Of a stretch of 64,000 nt of DNA, positions 13,301-24,144 are shown in pieces. The notes under the pieces are model-generated. The model saw only the letters and a list, made by a program, of their open reading frames with translations, was not told where the DNA came from and did not search any database. This DNA comes from Brachionus plicatilis (taxonomy: Eukaryota; Rotifera; Eurotatoria; Ploima; Brachionidae): NCBI GenBank assembly GCA_010279815.1, contig QEOQ01000640.1:873479-937478 (forward strand), in the 5' to 3' direction. Every line of letters begins with the position of its first letter. Positions within the stretch are counted from its first letter, which is position 1. The position numbers and the translations under genes are program-made.

Positions 13301-16300
13301 GATATACAAAACGAACAATAGTGGACCAATCACTTACCCTTGCAGTACACCGCCAAAAATCAATTTAAGAATTTTTTTGTTAAAACTTATTATTTAAAAA
13401 AATGCCTTTGTAACAAATTTATTTTAAAACAAATTTAATTTAAAAATTATAAACATAATGCAAAAAGTGGCCATATTTCTTCAGTCTCTAAATTAAAAAA
13501 AAAATTGAAATTTTTCTTTAGGTATTAAAAATATATTTAAATTAAAGTTTGGATCATTTTAAATTTTAAATTTTAAAATTTTTCAGAGGTTTTAATCTAA
13601 AATCAATTTTTTTTATAGACATAAGTTTTTACACCAATCCATCTGGTAACAGTACTCTGCCATCGAAATTCAAAACCAAGAAACGAACTTCGATTTTAAA
13701 TAATAAAATTTTTCAAAATATAAGGCTAGAAGATGGCCAGAATGAAGAATTTGATAAAATCGATAAGCAGACTCCAATTTTGAAAAATTCCGAGGCCCAA
13801 ACAAGTCAAGAAATCATAGAAAAAAACGAAATAGATCAAAACGATTATTCAAAGCAAATTGAGATTTTGAGGGAAGAATTATCAAGAGCAAATGACAGAG
13901 TTAAAAGTCTTGAGCTATCCGAGCAAAAATTAAAATCAAAATTAAATGAAAAAGAACTAGAGCTTGGTGAAAAGTTAAAAAAGCCTCAAATGATTGATCA
14001 TTATTCATCTACCCGTAGTTTAATTATGACTGAATCAGAAAACAAAGAATCAATGGATTTACTAACCAATTTGATAAGTGAAGGCCATTCTCAGTTTAAT
14101 AACTATCAACATTCACTAGATTTAATAAATTTTTACAACAATTTGAACACGAAATATCGTCACGAAGCGTACCAGTCTTTGGACACTATGAATGATATGA
14201 AGCCTATGACCGAGTTCAAAATCAAGCTTCTCTTCTCAGTAGTTGTGGTAAATATTTCCCAAATTAGTTTAACCAAATTACATACTTGAATTATAGTCCT
14301 GATATACTTGAATTTGTGGTTTAAAATTTTATTAATTTAAATTGAGATTTTAGCAAAAAAATACAGATCATTTGAGAAACAAAGATAATTTTTTTGAAAA
14401 TCGTTGAAAAAAAAATATTACAACAATTTTTACAAAAAAAAACAATGAATTTATCTAGATTAACCAAATTTTATAGATCAGTGAAGTTCGTAAAAATAAT
14501 AAAGATAAAAAATATTTCTTTTCTTCGGACATTTGGATCCTACAGGGCTACTTCAACTTAAAACTTTAAAAGTCTTAAGTGAAAAAATTTTAAAAAGTTT
14601 CTAACCTTTTTCAAAAGATTTTTTTAAAAATTTATTAAGCTATTGTATACAATACAATAGAAAAATATTCTTACTTTTATCTTATTGTTTTACAGTATTG
14701 GTTTGACTTGATGGTCGACGGTAATTTTACGTAGTTTTTTTTTTATATTGCAAAAGCTTTGAATCATCATATTGTTGAATTTTGAGATTCATTTATTTTT
14801 ACTTTTTTATATTCTAACCATTTTTTACTGTAAAAAGTGTGAATTTACGAAAATTTACGTATTTTTTTTTCTAAAGAAAAAGGCTAAAAAATTAATAAAA
14901 TCTTTTAAATTCAAAGAAAATCGCTTAAAGAGATAATTTTTAATTACCGTCGACCATCATGTAAAATCAATACTGTATTATTCAGAATACAGGTATCTTG
15001 AATCTTAAATAATGAAAATTCTAGTAAATTAAATTTTCATTTAAATTTCAATTTTTGTTGAATTTTCTTAATAAATATAGTAAGATGGCCTAACTGGTTG
15101 ACCAATTTTTAAAATAATTTAAATTCAAGCAAACTAAGGTGAGAAAATTTGAAATCTGATCACCCAATTTGCCCAAAGATTTTGACTCACCCATATAGAC
15201 TGACCGGTTAACCGGGTGAGGGGCAATTGGGTTTATAGGGTTAACCTAATTGCCCCATTTTTTCTTGTAGGATTGTCCCGCACATTAAAGCATTTTACAA
15301 AGATTGCTCTTTTTAAATTCAAAAGGAATAAAAAGATAAATTTCATCAATACATTTTTTTATAATCGATATGGATTTAACTACTTACTTTACAATTAATT
15401 TTTAAAAAATTTTTATGAAAAACTTTGAGATTGAGAAAACGAAATTGAGATTTAATTTTAGATTTTTGACTATACCCAGTCTTTCAACTATTGAATATAA
15501 ATTTAAATGAATTATTTTTCTCTTTTTTTTATATATATTTTTTTAATATATCTTTATTCTAAAGGAGCATTAGCTCGGTACAGATAAACAAATAAATAAA
15601 TAAATTTCTCAAAATTTAAAAAAAGAATTTTAATAATTTTTTTCAAATTTCTAAACAAAAATTAAACTCATTCAAGATCCACCTAAGAGATTAATTTAAA
15701 TTTTGTAGATTTGAGATTAAAAATGCAGGGAATAATTTTACAAAAAATAGAATCTACTTAAATCCCAGATTTAACAAAATAAATACTATAATTTGGGGTA
15801 AAGCGGTTACAATCGGTGCAAATCGGTTAAATGGGATATTTTTGGCGTTAATGAAGTGAATTTTGGGGATAAAGGGGTGAAATCCTATTCACCCCTTAAC
15901 CCCAGGAATTCACCCGATTAAAGATCAATACCTTGATTATTGACAGCTGTTATATTTTTTTTTTATTTCGATGCTTTATCTCAAGATAAGTTAGCAGTCT
16001 AATCAGATTTGTTTGGATCAAACTTTTTGATGGCAAAAATCGGCCGAAATCAAATTTAAAATTTGACTAAATCTCACTAATTAGATTTTTTCAGAAGTTA
16101 TTTTTCAGCCTGGAATGATAAGCATATATCAAACAAAATAAAGCTATCTATTCTACAGACCTTCTTTTATAAGTATTTAAAACGAATTTTAAAAAAATAA
16201 CTTTAATGAGGAAAAAAAACAATTATCAAAAGTTGTCACCCGGTTTACACATAAAATAATTTCCTCATCTTACAATATAGCCATTTGAGATTGCTAAATG

Positions 16301-17229
16301 GATAAAAAATGTGAGTTTTGTGGAATTAAAATGAACACTGACCTTTTGTCTCTTCTCCTAATTCATATTGAACTAGAAACGAAAGGAATTTTTCCTAAAA
16401 GCAGTAACTCATAACTAATTTGTAAAAATATATACTATATTATATTGGAAAAACTGAAGTTTTAACTTTATTTTAGTATATCAAATAGTTTTCATTAAGA
16501 TACTAAAAATTTTCCATCTTTTTTTAACCAACTCAATAATCTTTTTCTTAATAACAATATTTAATTAAGCTTTCATATCGCTATGTTAAAATTTACATCC
16601 GAGATCTAAAGCGAAAAGTTAAAGTTATTTTGCAGATAAATGACCGAACGAGCAAAGATCGATCATTAAGCGTCAAGAGTCAGAACAGAAATCCAACAAT
16701 AATTATTGAGAAATTTGAAGATAAGATTAAAATAGACCAAAAAGCAAGTCCCAGTCAAGTTTTTTTTAAAGACGAAAATCGTAGTAGAAAAAATTCCCAA
16801 CTTATGAAAATGAATAGATTTTCTTCGATGTCAGGCTCGAATCAATCAGATACCGATAGTCCATGCTTAATTATTGACCAGGCTATAAACAAATATCTTC
16901 AAATGGTATCTTGGTCAAACACCTTTGATCTGAGCCGAGTAATAAAAGAAGTGAAAGAACAACTATGGGCTACACTCCAAGAATATCCACTAAAAGAATG
17001 CCAAGAATTGAATGACTACATAAACGAATCGGTTAAAACTGCTTGGGCTTTGGTTAATCATGATCCTGCTCTTAAATTGGACTATACTAGCACAAAATTT
17101 GATTCAATGTTACATGAGCGTTCTCAGGAATCAAACAAAAATAGTGATCAAATTATAAATTTTGTTTGGCCATCTCTAATTGATACCCAAGATAACAAGT
17201 GTGTTTCAAAAGGAATAGTAATTACATGA
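10311..17229 (+). CDS. MIEAP/SPATA18 C-terminal domain protein
   Basis: Three coding exons, 10311-11730, 13619-14247 and 16636-17229, join in phase to 880 aa; introns are 1,888 and 2,388 nt. The C-terminal part matches the mitochondria-eating protein (MIEAP/SPATA18) domain: a helical segment at about 640-683 (FYNNLNTKYRHEAYQSL), NHDPALKLDY, and a closing VWPSLID..CVSKGIVIT near 850-880. SPATA18 acts in mitochondrial quality control in vertebrates. Before it lie a charged coiled coil (about 545-590) and a long N-terminal region (1-470) with RLPYTIEVFEALYAKIFI and a Ser-rich stretch, which human SPATA18 (538 aa) lacks. The start is the first ATG after a likely acceptor (TATATTTAG), so an untranslated first exon is possible. 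Extra small exons inside the second intron cannot be excluded. Domain call good; function inferred. Confidence 0.8.
12400..13360 (-). mobile_element. Degenerate LINE (jockey/CR1-like RT), 5'-truncated
   Basis: On the minus strand, in broken frames, lie consecutive reverse-transcriptase landmarks: VLQG-stop-VIGPLLFVLYINDLS (near 13350-13270), the catalytic YADDTK, KCVVMHYGHRN, LGVIFNINLKW, LRSLFLTFVRPLLEFAVPVW, and the carboxy end FFFNRTANIWNSLPNELVEASNVNSFK (two pieces, 12590-12510). It ends in an imperfect (ACT)n tail on the sense strand, plus-strand TAGTAGTAG at 12400-12424. Several frameshifts and stops make it dead. It sits in the first intron of the MIEAP-domain gene, antisense to it, and explains part of that intron's length. 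The exact clade is uncertain. Confidence 0.85.
14691..14977. mobile_element. TA-flanked MITE in intron (CAGTATTG ends)
   Basis: Inverted ends of 34 bp with 31 matches: left 14693-14726 starts CAGTATTGGTTTGACTTGAT, and right 14942-14975 starts, when inverted, CAGTATTGATTTTACATGAT. Both continue through GGTCGACGGTAATT. The element is 283 bp, flanked by TA on each side, and has no ORF. CAGT termini with TA duplications suggest the Tc1/mariner/pogo superfamily. It lies in the second intron of the MIEAP-domain gene. Confidence 0.75.
15220..15256. repeat. Imperfect 14-bp hairpin in intron
   Basis: GGGGCAATTGGGTT (15220-15233) pairs with AACCTAATTGCCCC (15243-15256) with one mismatch and a 9-nt loop. 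It lies in a locally GC-rich patch of the MIEAP gene's second intron, with GGTTAACC-like words around it. Probably part of a fold-back element. Confidence 0.45.
15551..15605 (+). repeat. Non-LTR-like 3' stub with (AAAT)n tail
   Basis: A short non-AT segment containing GGAGCATTAGCTCGGTACAG is followed by repeated AAAT units (to about 15604). The same arrangement, a GC-containing stub then AAATAAATAAAT, recurs near 34008-34056 and 35222-35272. I read these as 3' ends of non-LTR retrotransposons. Confidence 0.35.
15865..15903. repeat. G-run/C-run hairpin in intron
   Basis: GGGGATAAAGGGGTGAA (15865-15881) and TTCACCCCTTAACCCC (15888-15903) form an imperfect inverted repeat with a 6-nt loop, striking in such AT-rich DNA. 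Same intron as the hairpin at 15220; the whole 15180-15930 stretch may be one decayed fold-back element. Confidence 0.45.
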
Positions 17230-18378
17230 TTTTTAGTTAATTGGTTTTTTATAATTTCTGAGTTTTTTTTTAAATAAAATTATTGAATTTATTTTTCTTA
17301 ATTTTACCAAATTTTAATTCACACTTTTTAAGGCCTCCTTTATTTTCAAAACAAAAGGATTTTAATATCTTAAGAATTTTCTTGTTAGTATGATAATAAT
17401 TAAACCAAGTCCAGTTTTGTTTAAAAAAAAACGGACGTTAAGTGATCTCAGGTATTGCTTATTATTATTTAAAACTACTTTTCTTTGCCTTATTAAACAC
17501 TACAACGGTAAAAAACAATAAAGTTAATGCAATTATAATTTTAAGAAATCTTAATACATAATGATAGGTTTTGATTTTAAACTCGAAGCTTTTGACTACC
17601 AAAGAAAAGCTTAAATATTTCAGCTTATTTTTTTTCTATTTTCTTTTTTAATTTTTCATTGTAAGTGTTTAACAAAAAACAAATTTTTTAGTAAAAAAAA
17701 TAAATTAAAAGAAAAACAACCAATGTGAATCTTTATAATACTATTTGCCCAAGCATTCATTTACTAACCTTGTCAAATTTAAGTGACTTTCAGATGGCTA
17801 AAGATATTCTCTATTCTAAAAATGATTTTAAAAGATATTCTAAGAAATTTAAAAAAAAATTTATTATTAAATTTTACTCTTTTAAATTGTTAATTAAATT
17901 AAAATTGAATTATCTTGAAATGAAATATCTTGAAATTTTGATTAAAATTAAAAATTTAATGTCTCTAATTTTTTATAAATTAACATTAAATTACGCAAAA
18001 TTACGAAAGTAAAATAACTTAAATCTCCAAAATTAATGAAAAAAAATTAAATAAATTCAATACATCAAATTTCTTCTTTTCAGGCTAGCGAAACAATTTT
18101 TATTAGCTATATTTTTATTTATTTTCAGAAGCCAGCATATTTCATATCTATGAAAAATGTTAGAACAAAATTCAAAAAATTGAATTTTTCTCAATTCATT
18201 AATTAGTTATAATTTAATTTTGACTATGCCATTTATTGATGTGAGTGAAAAAAAAAAGTGTACATATAAAGATAGAAATTGATAGACTTGAAAATTAAAT
18301 TTTTTTTTAAGAGAGATCTAAAAAATTTGAATAAATCTTGCATATTTAAAAAAAAATTGAAAACCAAAAAAAATTAAA
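17230..18378. other. Intergenic, nothing recognised
   Basis: AT-rich spacer between the MIEAP-domain gene and DNase II. One open frame (17725-18012) is a Lys/Leu/Ile/Phe-rich string with no family features and no plausible splice context, so I do not call it. The last part must hold the DNase II promoter and 5' UTR, but I see no clear motif. Confidence 0.6.
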
Positions 18379-19655
18379 ATGAAAGCTTGTCTAGTCGTCG
18401 CTATTTTAGTAATCCTGGTATGTTCCTTTCCAGTTGAAATGACGGACGAACTTGTCTGCCGCAATGAAATTACTGGTGAACCACTAGATTGGTAATTCAT
18501 TATTTACAAATAAATCATTGTCTCTAAATTATTAATTAAAGGTTCGCTTTGTACAAACTTCCAAAAAAAGTTCACACTTTTTTCAAATCGAAAAACCCAA
18601 ATCCCTTTATTTCTCAAGGAACTGCTTACGCCTTCATTACAAATCAGTTCACAGAATGGACTCTATCCGAACTCAGTATAAATGATTCAATGTCTCTTTC
18701 CGGCCGAACAATGCAACCTCTTTACTCGAACCACTCATCTATTGGTTATGTATTGTACAATGACCAAGCAGATCAAGTGACAGTGGTAAAGGGCCACACT
18801 AAAGGTGTACTTCTTTTTAATGAAAATTCGGCCGTCTGGATCGTTCACTCAATTCCGCATTTTCCGCCTAAAAAAATTGAAAAAGAATATTTTATCCGTC
18901 ATCCACAGTGCGTTTTTGGTCAATCGATGCTTTGCATGTCTTTTAAATTTGAACAACTTGAACAGATTGGCCGGCAAATGTTGTACACTTATCCCCAAGT
19001 GTATGATTATTACATACCAGACAGACTTAAAAATCTAAATTCAGGAGTTTTGGATAACCTTTTGTCTGTAATCAATAAAAAACACATCACCCAACCACCA
19101 TGGACCCGAGTTGAAAAATTAATAACAAGAGGTGGTGAGGTTTTGTTAAGTTTATCCAAATTTACCGACTTTCAAGATGACTTGTACTCTGGTCTAGTGG
19201 CTAAGACGCTAGAGTCTGATCTGTTGACTGAGACATGGAATAATGGCCCTGGAACTCTTAGATCTAATTGTACTTCTAAATGGAATGTTTTGAATATTCA
19301 GCACATAAATTTTGAAGCTGCTGGACTCAGTTTTTCAGTTCATAATGACCACAGTAAATGGGCCGTAAGTTATAAAGAAAATTCAGTCTATGATTTGTTT
19401 GCTTTTGATGAGGAATTAAAAAATATTCCGGTTCCTAAATTTGTTTGCATTGGAGATATTAACAGGCAGTTGGATCAGTTTAAACGTGCTGGTGGAACAG
19501 TTTGTTTCACAAACAATACACGGGTATGGGAACAGTTTTCGAATTTAGTCTATGGTGTTGAAGAGTGTCAGAGAATCAAGGTTAACAGAATCAAGATTTC
19601 AAAATTTAGTTTTAACGATACTAATGAACATTTGATTATGCTTGGGCAAAATTAA
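18379..19655 (+). CDS. DNASE2: Deoxyribonuclease II (lysosomal acid DNase)
   Basis: Acid endonuclease of the lysosome that degrades engulfed or apoptotic DNA without divalent metal. Two exons, 18379-18491 and 18542-19655, with a 50-nt GT-AG intron splitting the Trp codon of LDWFALYKLPK, a family signature; product 408 aa. An N-terminal signal peptide is evident (MKACLVVAILVILVCSFP, cleaved near residue 20), followed by VCRNEITGEPLDW. Both catalytic HxK motifs are intact: HTK at 123-125 within KGHTKGVLLF, and HSK at about 308-310 within NDHSKWAVS. Also typical are WIVHSIPHFPP and the Cys residues around PQCVFGQSMLC. The length is a little above the usual 350-370 aa. AATAAA lies at 19742-19747, about 90 nt past the stop. 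Call very secure. Confidence 0.96.
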
Positions 19656-20913
19656 ATCTTATTTTTTGTTTGACATGGTTATTTAAATAATAATATTTTT
19701 TTTATATTTTTACAGTTGGTGATTTTTATGAAAATTAAAAAAATAAAGTTTTACTTGAGAAAGTGAATTTTATAGTAAAAAAATTATTTTTTTTGGCTTC
19801 TTTTTTATAAAAAAAAGTTCATAATACTAAGTTTATATAATCTTTGAAATAAAATTTTTTTTTCGATTTGAAATTGGATTTTGCTAAAAATTTTTGAGCC
19901 AAAAAAAACACAAAAATATCTATTTAGCTTCAAACTTTGATTTAAATAAAAGTTTATAATTAACCAAAATTTGTATATTATTGGCATAGTATAAATATAA
20001 AAATAACACTTTTTAAATATATTTTGTCAATTTTAAACATGATTTTGAATTTATTTAAAAAGAATGCAAAATATTGAGCTTTAAAAAAATTTTTACTGAT
20101 AAATTATTTGGCATCCATATTTTATTCAAATATTTTTGAGATTTACTTTTCCTTTTCCAGTTCAGAGAGAATTGGTGATTTTCTAAGTCTACATAATCTA
20201 AAACCATTAAAAATTATAAAATTAATTTTTTTTTAATAAATAAACTTTATTTACCAAATATTACCAAATTTTACCAAAAATTGTGTAATTTTAAGTAAAA
20301 TTAAGTATTTAACGGCAAAGAATGTTGAAATTTTTAATAAGGTTATGGATTTTATTAAAAGCACTGTATAAAAAATAAATGAAAAATGATTGGAATTTTA
20401 AAATCTGAAGATTTTGATTCAAATTTATATTTAAAACCCTCTATTTTAAATATAAATTTTAAATTAATTTTCAAACATAATTTTTCAATTCTAAATTATC
20501 TAAAAACCTAAAGACCTTTTGATTAATAGATACTTTAGTATTATTTATATTTACAAATCTTCACCATTTTTACTTTTTTAAGTGATTAAAATACTATATC
20601 GAGTTAAAAAAAAAATTTTTTGAGACTCTTTAAATTTAAGTGTACACATTTGAAAAAGTTTATATCTTTAAGCACTTGAATAATAAAATATTAATTAAAT
20701 ATTTATTTTGCAAATGAGATTTAAAAGAAACTAATTTTCATCTTTATGAAGGCTCATTTGACAACAACTAAAACAAATACATTATAAAAAAAAACTTTGT
20801 AACTATAACAACACTTATTATTTTATTCTATGTTTGATATAGAATTTGAATTAGTATAAACTTATTGTGATTAACTAACTTTTTTAAAAAAGTAGCCATT
20901 TCTTCCGCGTACA
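19656..20913. other. Intergenic, nothing coding
   Basis: AT-rich spacer; the DNase II poly(A) signal AATAAA is at 19742. At 20250-20310 is a segment rich in TTACCAAATTTTACC and GTAATTTTAAGTAAAATTA; an inverted relative of this wording appears at 32190-32250, hinting at another small repeat family. No gene seen. Confidence 0.55.
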
Positions 20914-21820
20914 ATGTCCGAAAATTTGCTGCCCAAAAGCGCCCCGTTGCGCACTGACAAACGCTTTGAGGTTACTAAAACAGGTTTAATAGGCATTCAG
21001 CGTGATTCAATGCTTCAAAATGAACTGCATTATTTGGTAACAAAATTAGGTTTTTATTTAGAGATAATTTTTTGTTAATAATTAATTAAAGCCACAATTG
21101 GGCAAAAGTCGCACTCGTGGTCATCAACTTCCCTCGGTAGATACTACATTTGGTGTAAAATATGAAAAATTCGACGGTGGGGTATCTGAAGCTTTGCAAC
21201 ATTGGGTGAATTTGGCCAAAGATGAAAAGTCAAGAGAGGAACGCTATAGATACGTGCGCGACTTTGTAGCACTGAACAAAGAAGCTATTAAATCTGGCTG
21301 TGTTACTACGAAACAAAATGATGAATTTCGGTCATTAAACGACATTAAACGAAAAGTTAAAATCGGAAATGGGTCCGATTCGGTCTCAAGTAGCCTTAAA
21401 AATGGTTTTGCTCGATCTAAAGTCTCGTTTCCGCCTGGAACTACATTTGGAATGCCACATAGACCATCAACTCCGATACATGAAGTTCTCGAGTACCGAT
21501 TTATGCATGATTGGTTAAATGACATGCAAACAATTGAAGCAGCTAGAGTAAATGCCAAAAAAGAAGCAACCAAAGCAATCAGCGGTGCTTACCATACAAA
21601 ATCCAGTTGGCTTAAAAATGCCAAAATACCTGTTGAGGAAAAACCACTATGGAAAATGCCTCGTTTTAGAAATGTCGAAGCTGCTGTAGATACATTCAGG
21701 CGTCCGAATATGAGACAAAAAGCACTAAGTGCCCATGATTTGGACAAGGTACCTAGAGAGGGGGTTAACGCATTTGAACAAGGAGTCTATACTGTCAATA
21801 CGACTAGTTTACCAGCCTAA
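20914..21820 (+). CDS. CFAP77: Cilia- and flagella-associated protein 77
   Basis: Microtubule inner protein of the axonemal doublet, bound inside the B-tubule near the A-B junction in motile cilia. Two exons, 20914-21036 and 21092-21820, with a 55-nt phase-0 intron; 283 aa. Family landmarks in order: RDSMLQNEL then LGKSRTRG; DGGVSEALQHW; RDFVALNKEAIKSG, like human NYIAMNRGAVKAG; FPPGTTFGMPHRPSTPIHEVLEYR, the best-conserved block (quoted in two parts, FPPGTTFG and RPSTPIHEVLEYR); and a C-terminal KPLWKMPRFRNVEAAVDTFR then RQKALSAH. No signal peptide or membrane segment. The start is the only ATG in frame before the conserved part. It shows that the organism builds motile cilia. Confidence 0.93.
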
Positions 21821-24144
21821 AATTAATTTTTTGTGTATTTTTTAAATCTTTTTTTTAAACGAAATTAAACTTTTCCTAAAAATTTTTTTAGTTTTTTCCT
21901 CGAGTCCCGTTCAAAAATTTCATCCAAGATTTATATTTTATTTAAACAATTTCCATAATAAAAAATTTAGTTTTAGCTCGATTTTGAAAAAAATAGATTT
22001 AAGTTATCCTTCTAAAATGCTAAAAATATGGCTAGTAATTAGTTGGGTATTAATCAATAAAATTAGATATAAAAAAAAAATTAATCAGTGTAATAGAAAG
22101 AAAAATAAAATATATTTAATTATAATAAAATAAAATGATTGCACCTGAATACTACGCCATGAAGCCAAGAAGAATACGACGTTTAGATGTAGAAAATATT
22201 TCATGAATCTCAAAAAGTTCTGACTTGGAAAATCATTCAAACTTTTTGACAACGCAAAAAATAGTAAGAAAAGAATGGTCAAAATGCAACAAGCAGCATC
22301 AAAAAATTAATAGAACTATAAAGGATCAAAACGCTTTTTGAAGTGGGTTATTAGAAATTGATATTGTTTATGGATGGACGTTTGATGCCGGTCCATCTAA
22401 TATTTATTGTAAAAAGTTAAGTTTAGAAGCTACAATTTCCCATCAATGGGCTAAGGAATCGAAGAAAATTAAATTGATAGATTAGACAATAATATATTTT
22501 GTTTTATATTCTGTCAGATGATTCTATAAAAATTTTTCTGATACGGAGTATAAGAGTCTTGGACTCTGGGACTTAAAAAATAATACAAAATTGATTCTGA
22601 GAATGGAAAACAGTGCAACAAACATCATTCCTGTTTAATTTGGATAGTTGTTGCAGGAAAAGTCATAAGAGTGAACAATATTTTTTCCATCAAAATGCAC
22701 TAGCAAAAATAACTTTTAAAAATATTTTAAAATATAGTTTTGTTCTTTTTGTACCAAATTCACGTAGCTTTCTTTAAAGTGAATTTTGTATCATGATCAG
22801 CAAAGATACAAATTTGTATTCTTCTATCAAAAATATTTGATATTCTTATAAAATCATTTATTTTTTTGTTCTAAAATAACTAAGTTTTAAAACTTTAATT
22901 AATTCATTTTAATCAACAAGGCGTCAAATTGACCCCTTTTTCATCGTTAATTTTTTTTTTCAAAACATTTTAAATTTTATCATATTTTGATTTTTTTTTT
23001 TTTTTTGAGATTTGAGAGAAAAAATAATTTGAAAAGGAATTAATTTGTCAATCTTTTTCAATTTTGATGAATAGAAAATTTATTATGCCTATGAGATTAC
23101 ATCGAGGGTTCGAAACCCGTTGAGGGTGAAAAAATCTTCAAAATATCTCTGCAGTACGGGACGAATGTTTAAACCCCTTTCATCATAAAAATAGGGGTAC
23201 CGGTTTCGACTGGGTAATAATAACGGTGTAGATGACCAACTCGATGCAGTTACCTCTGTGTCAAGTCGGAGCCGTTGCTCAAAAAGGTACATGAAAAGGA
23301 GATGAGCGCCTCCCCATTATCCACTAGGATAGAAAGGGACATATTATTATTATTATTATTATGAGATTACATATTTTTAAGCCAAAAAGTATGTTAATAA
23401 TGCAAGTGTAATGTTTAGATTTTATGGTGTATTGGATGTTTTTAACTTTTTATAAAATCTTTGATAAAATGTTTTCTTGCTTTTTTGCACCATTATATGA
23501 AGTGCATTTTCAAATTTTTTCTAACTAATATAATTCTAAAATATTTACAAAAAATTATGATTATAGAAAACTAGATGCTAATTAATCATTTCTAAAATAA
23601 TGATATATTGATGACTGGAATCAATCAATTTCAAGAAAAAAAATGGCAAATTATGAATAATATTTATGAGAAAAAATAGTTTCAGTTTAATTTCCAAAAT
23701 ACCTTTAAAGCATCAAAATTTAATTACTAAAAAACTCAAATTTGTTTCATACATTGTTGCATAGGAATGTAATTTACAAAGTTTTTAAAAAAAATTTATT
23801 CCAGTGTTGTGAGATGATTGTCATTAATTGTCTAAATAATTTTAAATATGATCTAAATTCAAGTTGAAATTCCATTTTTAGAATAAATACTTATTAAAAA
23901 AATATTAAAATTTTTTATTTTAATTCCTTTCATAATTCAAAATAATCATAATTCAAACTATTCATTTAGTTTAATTTTAAAAATTCGATTTATCAAAATT
24001 TTGACAAATATTTATTTTATTTTATTTGAGTTGAATCCTAGGAATTTAATCATATAAATGAGGAAATTGATTTAAATTTTTTTTTGTTTAGCATATTTTG
24101 ATGGGTCTTTAATTCAAATTATCAATAAAATCCAAAAATTAGAA
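21821..24144. other. Intergenic, one retroposed insertion
   Basis: Mostly AT-rich sequence without a supported gene. It contains the TSD-flanked (ATT)n-tailed insertion at 23091-23372, listed separately. At 22320-22680 base composition is less skewed and one frame reads about 35 codons (VYGWTFDAGPSNIYC...), which could be a very old coding or transposase remnant; I could not tie it to a family. A 15-T run lies near 22990. Confidence 0.55.
23091..23372 (+). mobile_element. SINE-like insertion with perfect 12-bp TSD
   Basis: A 258-bp GC-richer insert (23103-23360) is bounded by identical copies of ATGAGATTACAT (23091-23102 and 23361-23372), and its right end is an (ATT)n tail. A target duplication plus a 3' microsatellite tail is the hallmark of target-primed reverse transcription, so this is a SINE or a strongly 5'-truncated LINE in plus orientation. 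It begins GAGGGTTCGAAACCCG, which resembles a pol III B box, but no full tRNA cloverleaf is present. An open frame on its minus strand has no protein features. Confidence 0.8.

Noticed and set aside
17725..18012. 95-codon open frame on the plus strand
   Set aside because: Lys/Leu/Ile/Phe-rich low-complexity product with no motif and no splice or start context; expected by chance in this AT-rich DNA.
22320..22680. Possible transposase or gene remnant
   Set aside because: One 35-codon protein-like run, but no motif I can name and no consistent frame; too weak to call.
23103..23125. GGTTCGAAACC as part of a tRNA gene
   Set aside because: Only a B-box-like stem is present; acceptor, D-arm and anticodon arms cannot be drawn.
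23089..23292. 67-codon minus-strand frame
   Set aside because: Falls inside the TSD-flanked retroposed insertion and has no protein features.
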